This document shows positions 10,227-20,606 of a stretch of 64,000 nt of DNA, one piece after another. The position numbers were made by a program, and so were the translations under genes. The DNA comes from Microplitis mediator (lineage: Eukaryota > Arthropoda > Insecta > Hymenoptera > Braconidae): assembly GCF_029852145.1 (NCBI RefSeq), contig NC_079969.1, positions 21,196,459 to 21,260,458 of the forward strand, given 5' to 3'. Within the stretch, counting starts at the first letter, position 1. Each line of letters starts with the position of its first letter. The notes under the pieces are model-generated. The model made no database searches. It saw only the letters and a list, made by a program, of their open reading frames with translations, and was not told the origin of the DNA.

Positions 10227-12242
10227 CACTGGTCACAGAAATTAAGGGATAGAAAAAAAATCCGAAATTTTTAGGTGATTTTCAACATGCTGTAACTCGG
10301 TGAAAAATGGTCGTATAAAAAATCTAAAAAAAGCAAATTGTAGCCTTAAGTTTCTAGTTTTCAGATCTGGACCTCAAAATTTTTTATCATGTACGGTTCC
10401 GGAGTAATCATAAGAAAACCAACGAAAAAAAAATTTTCAAAATTTTTGCTGGTCTTTCAATACCTCTATGGGCGACAATAAATTTTTTTGAATAATCCGA
10501 CTGTCTGACTTTTCTCGGAAATTTTATGCCCTTTAATTTGGTGGCCTTAAAAAGTCTCTAAGACGATTTGGCGCCGAGTTATCATTGATCAAAGCAAAAA
10601 AGTCCATTTTGGCTTTGATAATCAATAACTCCGGATGTATTGGTCGTACAGAGAATGGAAGCAGGGTTTTGAAAACTGAAAAACATTCTCTATAAGGCAA
10701 AATTAGTGGCATTTGATAGAAAAATTTTTTTTAAAGCGATATTGTTTGGTAAAAAACAGGTCAAAATTCACAAATTTAAGGATATTCGGAAATCTTGCTA
10801 TAACTTTGGATATAAAGGATGAACAAAGGATATCTTCGACTTTTTTTCAACCTCAGAGTGTCCTGAAAAAACCCTGAAAATTTCAAATCGCTGCGATTTT
10901 TCTTTCTTAGTGCCCCGAAGCTTTAAATTTATCGATTTTGTCAAAAATCACCATAATTGGTAGTTTCTCGGTTGTTGTTCATTTTTTCGATTTGAAAATG
11001 TTTTTTTTACCGATAATCTTCATTTCTTCGATCAAAAAGATCGATTATCGAAAAAAATTGAAAAAAAAAAATATTGAAAAAAAATTTTTTTTTTTTCAAA
11101 ATTTTTTTTTTCAAAAATTTTTTTTTTTCAAAATTTTTTTTTTTGTTGTATCTGCAATAATTCATCATTGTCAAAAAAAATTCCTAAAATTTTTTTTACC
11201 GCCGGCATTAGAGTTACCCAAAGGGTATGTTTGTTAAGTTGACATTTGAAACAGATGCAGTTACAGCGGTAAAAAAAATTTTAGGAATTTTTTTTAACAA
11301 TGATAAATCATTGCAGATACAACAAAAAAAAAAATTTTGAAAAAAAAAAATTTTTTAAAAAAAAAATTTTGAAAAAAAAAAAAAATTTTTTTCAATATTT
11401 TTTTTTTTCAATTTTTTTCGATAATCGATCTTTTTGATCGAAGAAATGAAGATTATCGGTAAAAAAAACATTTTCAAATCGAAAAAATGAACAAAAACCG
11501 AGAAACTACCAATTATGGTGATTTTTGACAAAATCGATAAATTTAAAGCTTCGGGGCACTAAGAAAGAAAAATCGCAGCGATTTGAAATTTTCAGGGTTT
11601 TTTCAGGACACTCTGAGGTTGAAAAAAAGTCGAAGATATCCTTTGTTCATCCTTTATATCCAAAGTTATAGCAAGATTTCCGAATATCCTTAAATTTGTG
11701 AATTTTGACCTGTTTTTTACCAAACAATATCGCTTTAAAAAAAATTTTTCTATCAAATGCCACTAATTTTGCCTTATAGAGAATGTTTTTCAGTTTTCAA
11801 AACCCTGCTTCCATTCTCTGTACGACCAATACATTCGGAGTTATTGATTATCAAAGCCAAAATGGACTTTTTTGCTTTGATCAATGATAACTCGGCGCCA
11901 AATCGTCTTAGAGACTTTTTAAGGCCACCAAATTAAAGGGCATAAAATTTCCGAGAAAAGTCAGACAGTCGGATTATTCAAAAAAATTTATTGTCGCCCA
12001 TAGAGGTATTGAAAGACCAGCAAAAATTTTGAAAATTTTTTTTTCGTTGGTTTTCTTATGATTACTCCGGAACCGTACATGATAAAAAATTTTGAGGTCC
12101 AGATCTGAAAACTAGAAACTTAAGGCTACAATTTGCTTTTTTTAGATTTTTTATACGACCATTTTTCACCGAGTTACAGCATGTTGAAAATCACCTAAAA
12201 ATTTCGGATTTTTTTTCTATCCCTTAATTTCTGTGACCAGTG
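10227..12242. mobile_element. 2.0-kb near-perfect palindrome (foldback element)
   Basis: The left end CACTGGTCACAGAAATTAAG is matched by its exact complement at the right end. The two arms (10227-11203 and 11264-12242, about 978 bp each) are almost identical by eye, with only a few mismatches (for example near 10633 and 10967), around a 60-bp loop. TA or TATA flanks both ends, as in Tc1/mariner-type insertions. The arms encode no transposase. The 99-residue frame at 10938-11237 is Lys/Phe homopolymer and not a gene. Any transcript would form about 1 kb of double-stranded RNA. Confidence 0.9.
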
Positions 12243-12627
12243 TATAAACTTATGCACGACTATACATGAATTTATATTAGCCATGTCTGATCAGGTCTAA
12301 TTATATATAGGCCTATATCTAATTATGTATGGGTTTGTATCAGTCGACTGATTAAAAAAAATGATTAAAAATGATTTCACACGTTAAATGTCCATAAGAG
12401 ACAGGATTAGAAATGATTTGAAGGATTAAAAAGTATTTTAAATGATTAAAAAACAAATCATTTTAAATACTTTTTAATCATTTTTTTTAATCAGGGTCAT
12501 GTCTGATCAGATCTAATCATGTATAGACTTATATATGATTATATATGGGGTTATAACAGCCAGGTATGATTATATCTAATTATATATAGACTCATCTATA
12601 ACCAGATCTGATCATATCTAATCTATA
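12243..12627. repeat. TGATCAGGTCTAATTATATA word array with a hairpin
   Basis: Variants of CTGATCAGATCTAATCATG and TATATGATTATATATGGGG are repeated, the same family as 1-713 and 15185-15400. Near 12346-12494 a separate inverted repeat (TGATTAAAAAAAATGATTAA to TTTTTAATCATTTTTTTTAATCA) is embedded. Confidence 0.5.
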
Positions 12628-13165
12628 CTAATATATAAATCTATAGGCTCTGTCTGTACATTGTGTTTTTATTTCGAATTATGCGTCAAATATCATTTTT
12701 ATGACCTACTAATACTGTATTTACCCTTTTTGGAATTTTTGTCTGTCTGTCTCTCTGTCTGTTTGTACCTTTATAACTGATCAACCACTCATCTGATTGA
12801 GATGAAATTTTTTATGCATATACAAGATGCTGTCACTTAGAATATAGGCTACTTTTTAAATTAAATATAAATCAGAATTTGGGTATATAAATTATTTTTC
12901 TAAAAGTACAATAAAAAAACAGTTAAATTACAGCCATCAATTGTTTTTATTCCATCAGCGTCAATTGTTTCTATATAACGCATATCAATTGTTTTTTATA
13001 TTTTTTTTCATAGATTAGATTTTGTTTCATTTATCGATTGTTTCTGTCAATTAAATTGATAGGTTATCCCAATGCCTTATTGAAGAACTAAATAACTTTA
13101 TTAAACCGTCAAAATAAGAGTGTCTCATCTGACTTATTTGTAACTAAGTAAGAATGTAAATCTAT
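12628..13165 (+). repeat. Dispersed repeat, direct copy 1
   Basis: Begins ACTAATATATAAATCTATAG and contains GGCTCTGTCTGTAC, a TCTGTCTGTCTCTCTGTC run, and GATTGAGATGAAATTTTTTA. The same order of words recurs at 13331-13822. The start, the GTCTGTC run and the 'ATGAAATTTT' phrase recall 5' ends of arthropod Helitrons, but no Rep/helicase gene is present, so the class is uncertain. Confidence 0.6.
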
Positions 13166-13330
13166 TTAATTTATTACTTGAATTTTTTTAATTTGTTGTA
13201 TGATATATGGGATTAAAAAGACAAAATAACATATCTTACACAATATGTAAAATAAATGAAGATCATAACCTATAAATAATCATTTATATTAATATAAATA
13301 ATTATTTATCACCCGTTTTTGTGCACCTTT

Positions 13331-13822
13331 ACTAATATATAAATCTATAGGCTCTGTCTGTACATGGTGTTTTTATTTGGAATTATGTGTCAAATATCAT
13401 TTTTATGACCTACTCATACATTATCTACCCATTTTGGAATTTTCGTCTGTCTGTCTCTCTGTCGGTTTGTACCTTTATTACTAATTAACCACTTATCTGA
13501 TTGAGATGAAATTTTTTATACATATACAAGATGCTGTCATTTAAAATATAGGCTACTTTTTGAATCAATTGTTACTCAGGATTCGGGTATTTGAATTATT
13601 TTTCTAAAAGTATAAGAAAAAAACAGTTAAATTACAGCCATCAATTGTTTTTATTCCATTAGCGTTAATTGTTTTTTATATTTTTTTTATCGATTAGATT
13701 TTGTTTCATTTATCAATTGTTTCTGTCAACTGAATCGTATATCACAGTTTATTAAACAGTCAAAATAAAAGAGTCTAATCTGACTTATTTGTAACTAAGT
13801 AAGAATGTAAATCTATTCAATA
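13331..13822 (+). repeat. Dispersed repeat, direct copy 2
   Basis: A diverged second copy of 12628-13165 in the same orientation, starting 703 bp later and shortened by small deletions. Both copies end with TTGTAACTAAGTAAGAATGT. Confidence 0.65.
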
Positions 13823-13829
13823 TAGTATC

Positions 13830-14540
13830 TCTGGAACTACAAGGCTTACGGATTTAAAATTCAGCGTGAACGTTTGTGATGTCATGTAGGTATTCTTCAT
13901 AAGGGCTTTAATAAAATTTACTCCTAACAGGGTTTGCGTGGGCTTCAAGCGTTAATATGCTTCCGTTTTTCAAATACATACGTTACAGTGTTGAAATTCG
14001 GCATGAACGTTTATTATGTCATTTAGGGATCCCTCATGAAACGACTTTAATAAAATCAAAACTCCTAAGAGGGTTCGTGGGGCGTTAAAGGTTAATATGC
14101 TTCCGTTCATTGAATGTATATGGTACAGAGCTTAAATTCGGCATGAACGTTAACTTTGTCATGTACACAGAAAGAAAAATTCTCGACTGAAAATAAATAT
14201 TCTTGATTCAAGAAAATTTTTTTGGAAACCTAAATTTTCTCAGATAAAGTAGAAATCTTCTCCGACCAAGGCAAATTTTTTTTTAACCAAGACAAATTCT
14301 CTTGGCTCAAGAAAATCTTGATTTGATTCCCGAAAACATTTGGCTTCCAAAATATTTTCTTAATTTAAGATAACTTTAGTTTCTGTGTAAGTATCTCTCA
14401 TAAATCGAATTTAATAGATTCAACTCCTAAAGGAGTTTGCGGGAGTGTCAAACGTTAGTGTATTCCCGTTTTTTTAATATATGTGTTACAGAGTTTAAAT
14501 TAAGTATGACGATTAATTGTATCGTCTACTTATGTACTAT
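13830..14540 (+). repeat. Tandem array of four ~130-bp units with MITE insertions
   Basis: Units begin near 13836, 13975, 14105 and 14470. Each holds a 'TTAAAATTCAGCGTGAACGTT'-like phrase, GTCATGTA, an 'AACTCCTAAGAGGGTTTGCG'-like phrase and ATGCTTCCGTTTTT. Unit 3 is split by the MITE at 14165-14398, and unit 4 is cut at the matching position by the element at 14539-14797. No coding potential. Confidence 0.7.
14165..14398. mobile_element. MITE, ACACAGAAA family, copy in tandem unit 3
   Basis: Ends ACACAGAAAGAAAAATTCTC and TTTCTGTGT form inverted repeats. The interior is AT-rich with repeated 'TTCTTGATTCAAGAAAAT'-like words. The flanking tandem unit resumes directly after it. Relatives are at 32712, 43331 and 59308. 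Confidence 0.75.
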
Positions 14541-14797
14541 ACTGAAAAAAAAAATGTTCCCAAGTATAAATACTTCATTTAAAAAAATATTTACTCGGCA
14601 CTATACAAACAAATCATATTCTTAATCATAGAAAATATGTACTTCAACCGAGTAATATTTTCTTGATTCAAGAATTTCTATACTTATTTTAAGAAAATAT
14701 ACTTGATCGGAGTACATTTTTACTGAGATTAAAAAAATATTCACTCGGTATGATACAAGCATTTATATACTTGAAAAAAGTTTTTTTTCTCAGTGTA
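14539..14797. mobile_element. MITE-like element, ACTGAAAAAA family
   Basis: Ends TACTGAAAAAAAAAA and TTTTTTTTCTCAGTGTA are inverted. The interior repeats 'TACTCGGCACTATACAA' and 'TTCTTGATTCAAGAA' words, similar in style to 14165-14398. Confidence 0.55.
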
Positions 14798-15184
14798 AAA
14801 TGGGTTTCAAAGGTACGATATTAATTTTTTATACACCCTTTAACTGAATTACTTCAATGAATCTATGTTAAAGAAAAAACAAAAAATAATTACATTTCAA
14901 TCAAAATATTATAAACTCCGTCTTTTATCCGTGATCTGATAAAGGAGACGCGTATGTTTTCAACTCAAAAAAAAAAAAAGCAAATAACATTTTCGTCTCA
15001 TCGTTATGATTGTGGTGTAATTATTTCTAATTGCATTTTGTCATTAGTTCTTTATAGCTTATTACAATAATATCAATACAATTGCCGAGGAAGTCATCGG
15101 TCAAAGCCATAGTTATAGAAATATTCTTAATCATGAAATAAAAAAATCATCACTTAACTGTAATTTACGCCCAGCGAAGCGGGC
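14798..15184. other. Spacer, nothing recognised
   Basis: AT-rich with a slightly GC-richer patch at 15168-15195. No gene seen. Confidence 0.5.
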
Positions 15185-15400
15185 AGGTAACGGCTAGTTA
15201 TATATAGACTCATATATAATCAGACCTGATCATATATAGACTTATATATGGTTATATATGGGGTTATAACAGTCAGGTACGATCAGATCTAATTATATAA
15301 TTATATATAATCCCATGTATAATCATGTATGATTTCATGTATAATTGTATATAATTATATATGATCATATATAATTAGACAAAAACTTTTTTCATCGGGT
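15185..15400. repeat. TATATAATCAGACCTGATC word array
   Basis: Same family of words as 1-713 and 12243-12627, ending with ACTTTTTTCATCGGGT, which is close to the ATTTTTTCCCGGG end seen elsewhere. Confidence 0.5.
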
Positions 15401-16404
15401 CCTTCCATAAAATAATCAGTTATTTCCCAATTGTGGGAATAAACAAACAATGCCTCTTCAAAAAATCAAATATTACACAACTATTTACCTGATTGGGCAT
15501 TTTAGCTAGGACCTTCTTAAAATAAATTTCACTCTAGTCGGACTAACGGTTAGGGTCGTTCTATGAGACCCGATCAGTTTTTCAAGCTCTATCCCGCTTA
15601 TGCAGTCAAACGTACTCCCCAATTGGGTAGTCAAATGTTTTTCTGGTTGTGTCAGGTATTTTAGCTGGGCGATTACAAAAAAACTCAATCAGGTTTCTGA
15701 ATTCTTACCTGATCGTGTATTTGAACATACACCTGATCGGGTCATTATAACTCTATGTCTGATTACTTACCCGACCGGACTTTTTTCCGGAGCCATCTCA
15801 AAACGCATTACATTCTAATCGGGTGAATAATCGGGGCGATTTCTCTGGCCCTTATTTCAAATCAGAAAAATTATATGAAGCCTGATCAGGTGCATGGAAT
15901 CATTTCTACCATTAAATTTTTAATACGGGCATTAAGCCTCTCTCCTATCTCTATTATGGTGTTTTTTTTAGAAAAATTATTTTTTGCTTTTGGGTCTCAA
16001 GAGCTTTCTTTGGGTATAAAAAAATTCCCTTGTTTGGAGAAACTTATTATTTCAAGTATAGATCTGCCTCAAACGGGGGTCCCCTTTTCCATTTAAATAG
16101 CATGGGGAAAAAATTTCTTTTTACAAAAAAATTTTTTGCTCTCTGACAAACAATGATTAAAATTTTTTCAGAAGTAATTTTTATAGGAAATTTAATTGTC
16201 TACAAAATCACTCTGATATAAAATTTTCGTCAATCTAACAGTTTCATAGTTAAAAGCTGCCATAGATGATTATATTTTATACGGCTCAATAATAAAGAAA
16301 TCACTTTATGTTTCTTATTTATATCTTTTTTGATCGTTTTTAGGAAAGAAGAAAATTATTTATCACTGTTTTAGTATGTTTTCATATATTTTAATAGACC
16401 GTAA
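15401..16404. other. Spacer with scattered CCTGATCGGG words
   Basis: Between 15480 and 15890 words such as CCTGATCGGGT, ACCCGATCAG and CCCGACCGG recur on both strands at irregular spacing, probably a decayed member of the same word-repeat family. The open frames here (15506-16096) have repeat-derived composition and no protein features. Confidence 0.4.
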
Positions 16405-16876
16405 TTCTAAAAATATAAAGAAAGTGTTGAACATCGAGATTGTTTTCTTCGATTCTTTGCTTAAGATCACGAAAAAAAAAAAATAATATCTTTTCTAAAT
16501 TCAGATCTCAATGGATATAGATATAGATAGAGCACTCGGCGCGTAACCAACACAGTCTGGGTTCGATTCCCAGTTCAAACTATCCATATTTTTTTCAATT
16601 TTTTTATAGACTTCCCATTGAGAAGATTCTTTCCTTATTCTACCAAATCCCCTTCTATCCTAATTCTCCTTTCTTATAATACGGAAAAGTGTAGATAGTC
16701 TCGTATGTGTATACAAAAAAACATATACTGTTTTGCAGTATTTTAATTATTTACGATTTTCCATTATTGCGCACCTGCGCAAGGATGACACGAAAAATCG
16801 TGAAGCGATCCACCATTTTTAAATAATTTCGAAAAAAAAAAATCTCAATGCTCAACATTTTCTTTATATTTTCAGG
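16405..16876. mobile_element. TIR element carrying a tRNA-like sequence
   Basis: The ends are inverted repeats of about 45 bp: CTAAAAATATAAAGAAAGTG at the left and CATTTTCTTTATATTTTCAG at the right. The interior holds the tRNA-like segment 16513-16585 and a smaller inverted repeat near 16760-16805 (TTGCGCACCTGCGCAAGG). No protein is encoded. Confidence 0.65.
16513..16585 (+). pseudogene. tRNA-like sequence (tRNA pseudogene or SINE head)
   Basis: 73 nt long, the length of a tRNA. A perfect T arm is present (CTGGG TTCGATT CCCAG), which contains an exact Pol III B box (GGTTCGATTCC). The outermost acceptor pairs GGATA/TATCC form. The D arm does not fold and the anticodon loop lacks the conserved U33, so it cannot be a working tRNA. 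Its place inside a TIR element suggests captured or SINE-derived DNA. Confidence 0.5.
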
Positions 16877-17269
16877 GTAAATGTCGACTCACTACATATC
16901 GATACTGCCATTCAAATACCTCGTATCCCACAATTGGGAAATTTGTCAGGAGACGATAAAAACGTTTCACGATCGGCAAAGAAAATTATTTGTAATATGT
17001 TTACATTGGTATAACCTTCAAATTTATTTTCATGTTTTTCATAAAATACAGACATTTGTAGTGAATAAATAATTTTGAATTATATACTGTAAGAAGAGTA
17101 AAAAATTATGTATAATTACCTACTTACTGATATCGTTATTTACTTCCTAAAAATTAACTTAAAGTTGAAAATGTTAAGCGTGACTGAACCTATGCGAATG
17201 TGGGATACGACATATTAGAATGGTGCGAAAGTCCGCGTATGGGATACGATATTAGAATATTTTTTATTG
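16877..17269. other. Spacer with a short duplicated phrase
   Basis: The phrase TGGGATACGA followed by ATATTAGAAT occurs twice about 40 bp apart (17200-17258). The 63-codon frame at 16881 has no recognisable features. Confidence 0.4.
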
Positions 17270-18365
17270 ATTTCTTAGAAACGAATTAAACGATCGACTC
17301 CAAAATCTAATCAGCTCTAGAACTTGATAAAACGCGTCGATTGCCGCCTCAACCATCAATATCGGTTAATTCGTTCGTGAGATATCGTGGGAGAAAGAAA
17401 TGCTAAAAAATGGTTTTTTAACTTCCCACTAAGAAAATTGAAAATTTTCAAAAATTCGAGAAGTTATTGGTTTCGGTCCGATTTACGAAAATTGAATTTC
17501 TAAGAGATCTTGACGTTTTGAGCTTCTAGAAAGCTATTCTGACTAATTTTAAGATGATGTCAGAATGTATGTATGTACGTATGTAAAACACCTGTATCTT
17601 TTGAACGGATGAACTGATTGTGATCGTCAAGGTGTTATTCGACGCGGTTTGTCAATATCTTGAAGCTGTGAAAAATTGAGATTGCTCGGTAGGGCTCGTT
17701 CAGAGATATTCTAAAAATAAAATTATTTCAAAAATGTTTTTTTTGGATAATTTCTAATGTGCTCGATGGATTGATTCCAAAATCAACTATAGGCTCTAAA
17801 ACTTTATGAGCCGCGTCGAATGCCACCTCAACCATTAAAATCGGTTTATTCGTTCGAGAGAAACCGTTGTCGAATAAATTAAAAAAAAATGTTTTTTTAT
17901 TTTTTTTTTGAAATATCTCAAAAACGACTGGATAAATCGAATTCAAATTTTGGTCAGCTTTAGAATTTGATAAAACTCGTCTATTGCCACCTCAACTCTA
18001 TTCAAAAATTCCCATAGAATCCACTCAACTGCGACAAAAATCACATAGAATCCTATAGACTGAATTGGTTTCTATGCGGTTTTTGTCGCAGTTGAGTAGA
18101 TTCTATGGGAATTTATGGATAGGGAACCGTCTCAATCGGTTTATTCGTTTGAGAAATATCGTTGATAAAACAAATAGTGAAAACTGTTTTTTTTCGAATA
18201 TCTACAAAAAATTTGAATCGATCGATTTCAAAATCTAATCAGTTCTAGAACTTAATAATACACGTCGATTGCCACCTTAACCGTCTTAATCGGTCAATTC
18301 GTTTGAGAGATATCGTTGAAGAAAAAATGGTAAAAAACGTTTTTTTTTTCGAAAACAACGGCATA
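17270..18365 (+). repeat. Degenerate tandem array, ~150-bp units
   Basis: At least four units share the order: 'CGATCGACTCCAAAATCTAA', CTAGAACTTGATAAAAC, CGTCGATTGCCGCCTCAACC, ATCGGTTAATTCGTTCG, GAGATATCGTT, then a poly-T stretch. Clear units start near 17290, 17765, 17940 and 18215, with a weaker one near 17590. Units differ by 15-30% by eye. The third unit is split by the palindrome at 17996-18124. Not coding. Confidence 0.65.
17996..18124. mobile_element. 129-bp palindromic element, copy 2 (nested)
   Basis: Same palindrome as 9795-9923 (TTCCCATAGAATCCACTCAA arm and complement, ending GATAGGG), here inserted in a tandem-array unit between 'CCTCAAC' and 'CGTCTCAATCGG'. The left end has lost the leading CC. 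Confidence 0.85.
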
Positions 18366-19019
18366 CAAAAGTATTTTCGAGCTCGAAAAGCTCGAAAATG
18401 TATTTACAATAATGTTTTCGAGGTCCTTGAGCTCGAAAACTGCGGAAATTTTGGGGCTGGCCCGCAGGGTCAACCGATAGACAGATTTTTTTTTTTTTGG
18501 CTATACTTCCGAAACCTTCCACCCTCCTTGGATTCCCCTGTTACTTTATGAAAATATTTCTAATACCATAAGAAACAGCGTACAATATGTCTTTTTTGGC
18601 GACTAGAACGGAAACTATGAATTTTTTTTTTTTCTTTGATATCAATTTAAAAAAAATTTTTTTTTTCACAAACAAATGTGAAAAATATACCGGCACACAA
18701 ATAAATGTGAAAAATTACGCCCTTTTTTTACTTATTTTGTGTGTTTCCGTTCTAGTCTTTTCACAATGGTACAGTGGAATCCAAGGGGGGGGGGTCGGAC
18801 GTATAGCCTTTTTTATACCCAAGGAAAGCTTTTGAGATTCTAAGCAAAAAAAACACCCTAATCTTCATACGCTACACTTTTAATTGCGCTATCAAGAAAG
18901 CGAGAAGGTGAATAAACTCTCATGATGTGTTCCATTACTGTCGCAATTCTTACTTAAGTTTCTGGTGCAACACGCTGCATTATACACTACTAAACTTTTA
19001 CAAGTATTGCTGGTTGCTT
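18366..19019. other. Low-complexity spacer with short inverted pieces
   Basis: Contains GAGCTCGAAAAGCTCGAAAA and related words (18378-18440), poly-T runs, a G-run (18785-18794) and GTGAAAAATTACGCCCTTTT (18707-18726), a phrase that also occurs in the palindrome at 49657-49941. No gene. Confidence 0.45.
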
Positions 19020-19175
19020 TGCACGAAAACTTGCCGTCAATTCGAAGTGAAACTTTCAATCAACTTAACGTCATTGTCAGACAGTAACACTTGTAGTCAA
19101 ATTGAATTATAGTTACAGACAACTTACCGTTAACTTAAAGGTAACCGCTTGTTCTCCAACACTTTCCTTTAAATT
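19020..19175. mobile_element. TACCCTGATAGCC MITE fragment (internal part)
   Basis: Matches the interior of copies A and B (AACTTGCCGTCAATTCGAAG, CAGTAACACTTGTAGTCAAA, CTCCAACACTTTCCTTTAAA) but both ends are missing. Confidence 0.65.
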
Positions 19176-19504
19176 GCCCCTAATAGCCACTTTAGCTTGA
19201 AATTGGCAGTAATTTGATGTTGAAATTTTCTGACATCTGCTGCCTAAATTTGCCGACAATTTCACAGCAAAAGTTGAAAAGAAAAATTTGCGGTTAATTT
19301 TTCTTCAATTTAGAGGTAACTTTTTACGATCACAGAAAGTCGGTAATTTTCTTTTCTTACCATTTCAGAAGGTAAGCAAATTAGAAATGTCTACAATTTG
19401 AGGATAGAAAAATACTTTACAATTTTTCAAGTCAAATTAACAATAAATCGACATAAAATTTGCCTGAAAATTTACGGCAACTTTTTTCTAGTCAACTTTT
19501 CAAG
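19176..19504. other. Spacer, possibly more decayed MITE
   Basis: Words such as TTGCCGACAATTTCACAGC and AATTTACGGCAACTTTTT suggest further decayed sequence of the same family. No clear boundary and no gene. Confidence 0.35.
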
Positions 19505-19871
19505 TACCCTGATAGCCACACTCTAAATACAATTGCTTAGTAAGCTCTGCAGTGAAACACTTACGGCTAACTTAACAACAAGTTTCTGGTAAGCCTTGGC
19601 TGGATAAAACTTGCGTGCAAGTTGATGCAAATCTACTGCCGTCATCTGAATGTAAGTTGACAGAAGAGCTTGCCGCCAATTTGAAGTGAAGCTTTCAATC
19701 AACTTAATGTCATTTTCTGACAGTAACACTTGCAGTCAAATTGAATTCAAGTTACAGACAATTTACTGTCAACTTAAAGGTAACCACTTGTTCTCCAACA
19801 CTTTCTTTTGTTACCTTCAGAATACGGCAGTAGCTTGAAGTTAACTTACGGTTAAGGTGACTATCAGAATA
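19505..19871. mobile_element. MITE, TACCCTGATAGCC family, copy B
   Basis: Left end TACCCTGATAGCCACAC, right end GGTGACTATCAGAATA (two mismatches to the complement). The interior matches copy A but lacks the nested palindrome, which shows what the uninterrupted sequence looks like. Confidence 0.8.
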
Positions 19872-19888
19872 AATTTGCATTCTAATTC

Positions 19889-20095
19889 ATGAGTGTAAAT
19901 GTAGAAGACATCAGACAAATTTAAAATTTAAAATAAATAGAGGAAATAATTAAAAAAAGAAATTTACAAAAAAATTGCTCTTATTAATTTCAAAATTTTT
20001 TAAATGCGCATTTTTTAAAAATTTTATTCGATTAATTATTTACTCTATTTATTTATTATTTAAAATTTGTCTGATGTCTGCTACATTCACATTCA
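19889..20095. mobile_element. MITE, TGAGTGTGAATGTAGC family, copy 1
   Basis: Long inverted repeats (TGAGTGTAAATGTAGAAGAC and GTCTGCTACATTCACATTCA). Flanked on both sides by TTCTAATTC, a 9-bp target duplication. It has TAAATAAATAGAG and AAAATTTT-rich arms and no gene. The 9- to 11-bp duplications of this family point to Mutator-like transposase. Confidence 0.85.
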
Positions 20096-20357
20096 TTCTA
20101 ATTCGGGTAGTAAATTTACGTCAAATTGAATAGCAAGTTGCATACAAATTGTCGTAAAAAACGGAAAGTCCGAAGTTGACGAAAATTTGAGAAAAAATTC
20201 AAAGGAAACTTTTGTAAAGTAAGCTTTTGCTAAAGCAGACTGTAATATTGATAACACTTGTAGTCAAATCGAATTCAAGTTACAGACAATTTCCTGTCAA
20301 CTTAAAGGTAACTGCTTGCTCTCAACACTTTCCTTTTGGCTTTAGAATACGGTAGTA

Positions 20358-20438
20358 CACTCATTGTCATTAATGCCTGGTCCCCTGCATGGCTAAGATT
20401 CTGTAGTCTGGGGGACCAGGCATTAATGACAACGAGTG
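20358..20438. mobile_element. 81-bp palindromic insert with TA duplication
   Basis: Perfect arms of about 28 bp (TTGTCATTAATGCCTGGTCC and complement) with ends CACTC/GAGTG. It is flanked by TA on both sides and interrupts GGTAGTAGCTTGAAG of the host MITE. Tc1/mariner-like target duplication. Confidence 0.8.
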
Positions 20439-20460
20439 TAGCTTGAAGTTAACTTGTGGA

Positions 20461-20576
20461 CAGTGCAGCCAGATCGCGGACGAAAAGTTCCCCTTCCCAA
20501 GCATCGTTTAAGCTGTGAGTGATGCTAAAATGGTGCTTGGGAAGGGGAACTTTTCGTCCGCGATCTGGCTGCACTG
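20461..20576. mobile_element. 116-bp hAT-like hairpin MITE with 8-bp duplication
   Basis: Starts CAGTGCAGCCAGATCGCGGA and ends with its complement. The arms are about 42 bp without mismatch, and the loop is about 30 bp. The host phrase CTTGTGGA is present on both sides, an exact 8-bp target duplication as made by hAT transposases, and CAGTG is a usual hAT end. It is much more GC-rich than the surroundings. Confidence 0.85.
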
Positions 20577-20606
20577 CTTGTGGATAAGGTGGCTATCAGG
20601 GTAGGA

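Larger units (their letters stand above)
20230..20606. mobile_element. MITE, TACCCTGATAGCC family, copy C (right half, twice interrupted)
   Basis: Matches the right half of copies A and B from AACACTTGTAGTCAAAT onward and ends GGTGGCTATCAGGGTA. Two unrelated palindromes are inserted in it (20358-20438 and 20461-20576). The left half is missing. Confidence 0.75.

Noticed and set aside
10938..11237. 99-codon frame rich in Lys and Phe
   Set aside because: It is homopolymer sequence in the arm and loop of the 2-kb palindrome, with no protein character.
15506..16096. Overlapping frames on both strands near 15.5-16.1 kb
   Set aside because: They consist of repeated GATCGGGT-type words and short hydrophobic runs, with no homology signal or splice context.
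16513..16585. A working tRNA gene
   Set aside because: Only the T arm and outer acceptor pairs form. The D arm and anticodon loop are not tRNA-like.
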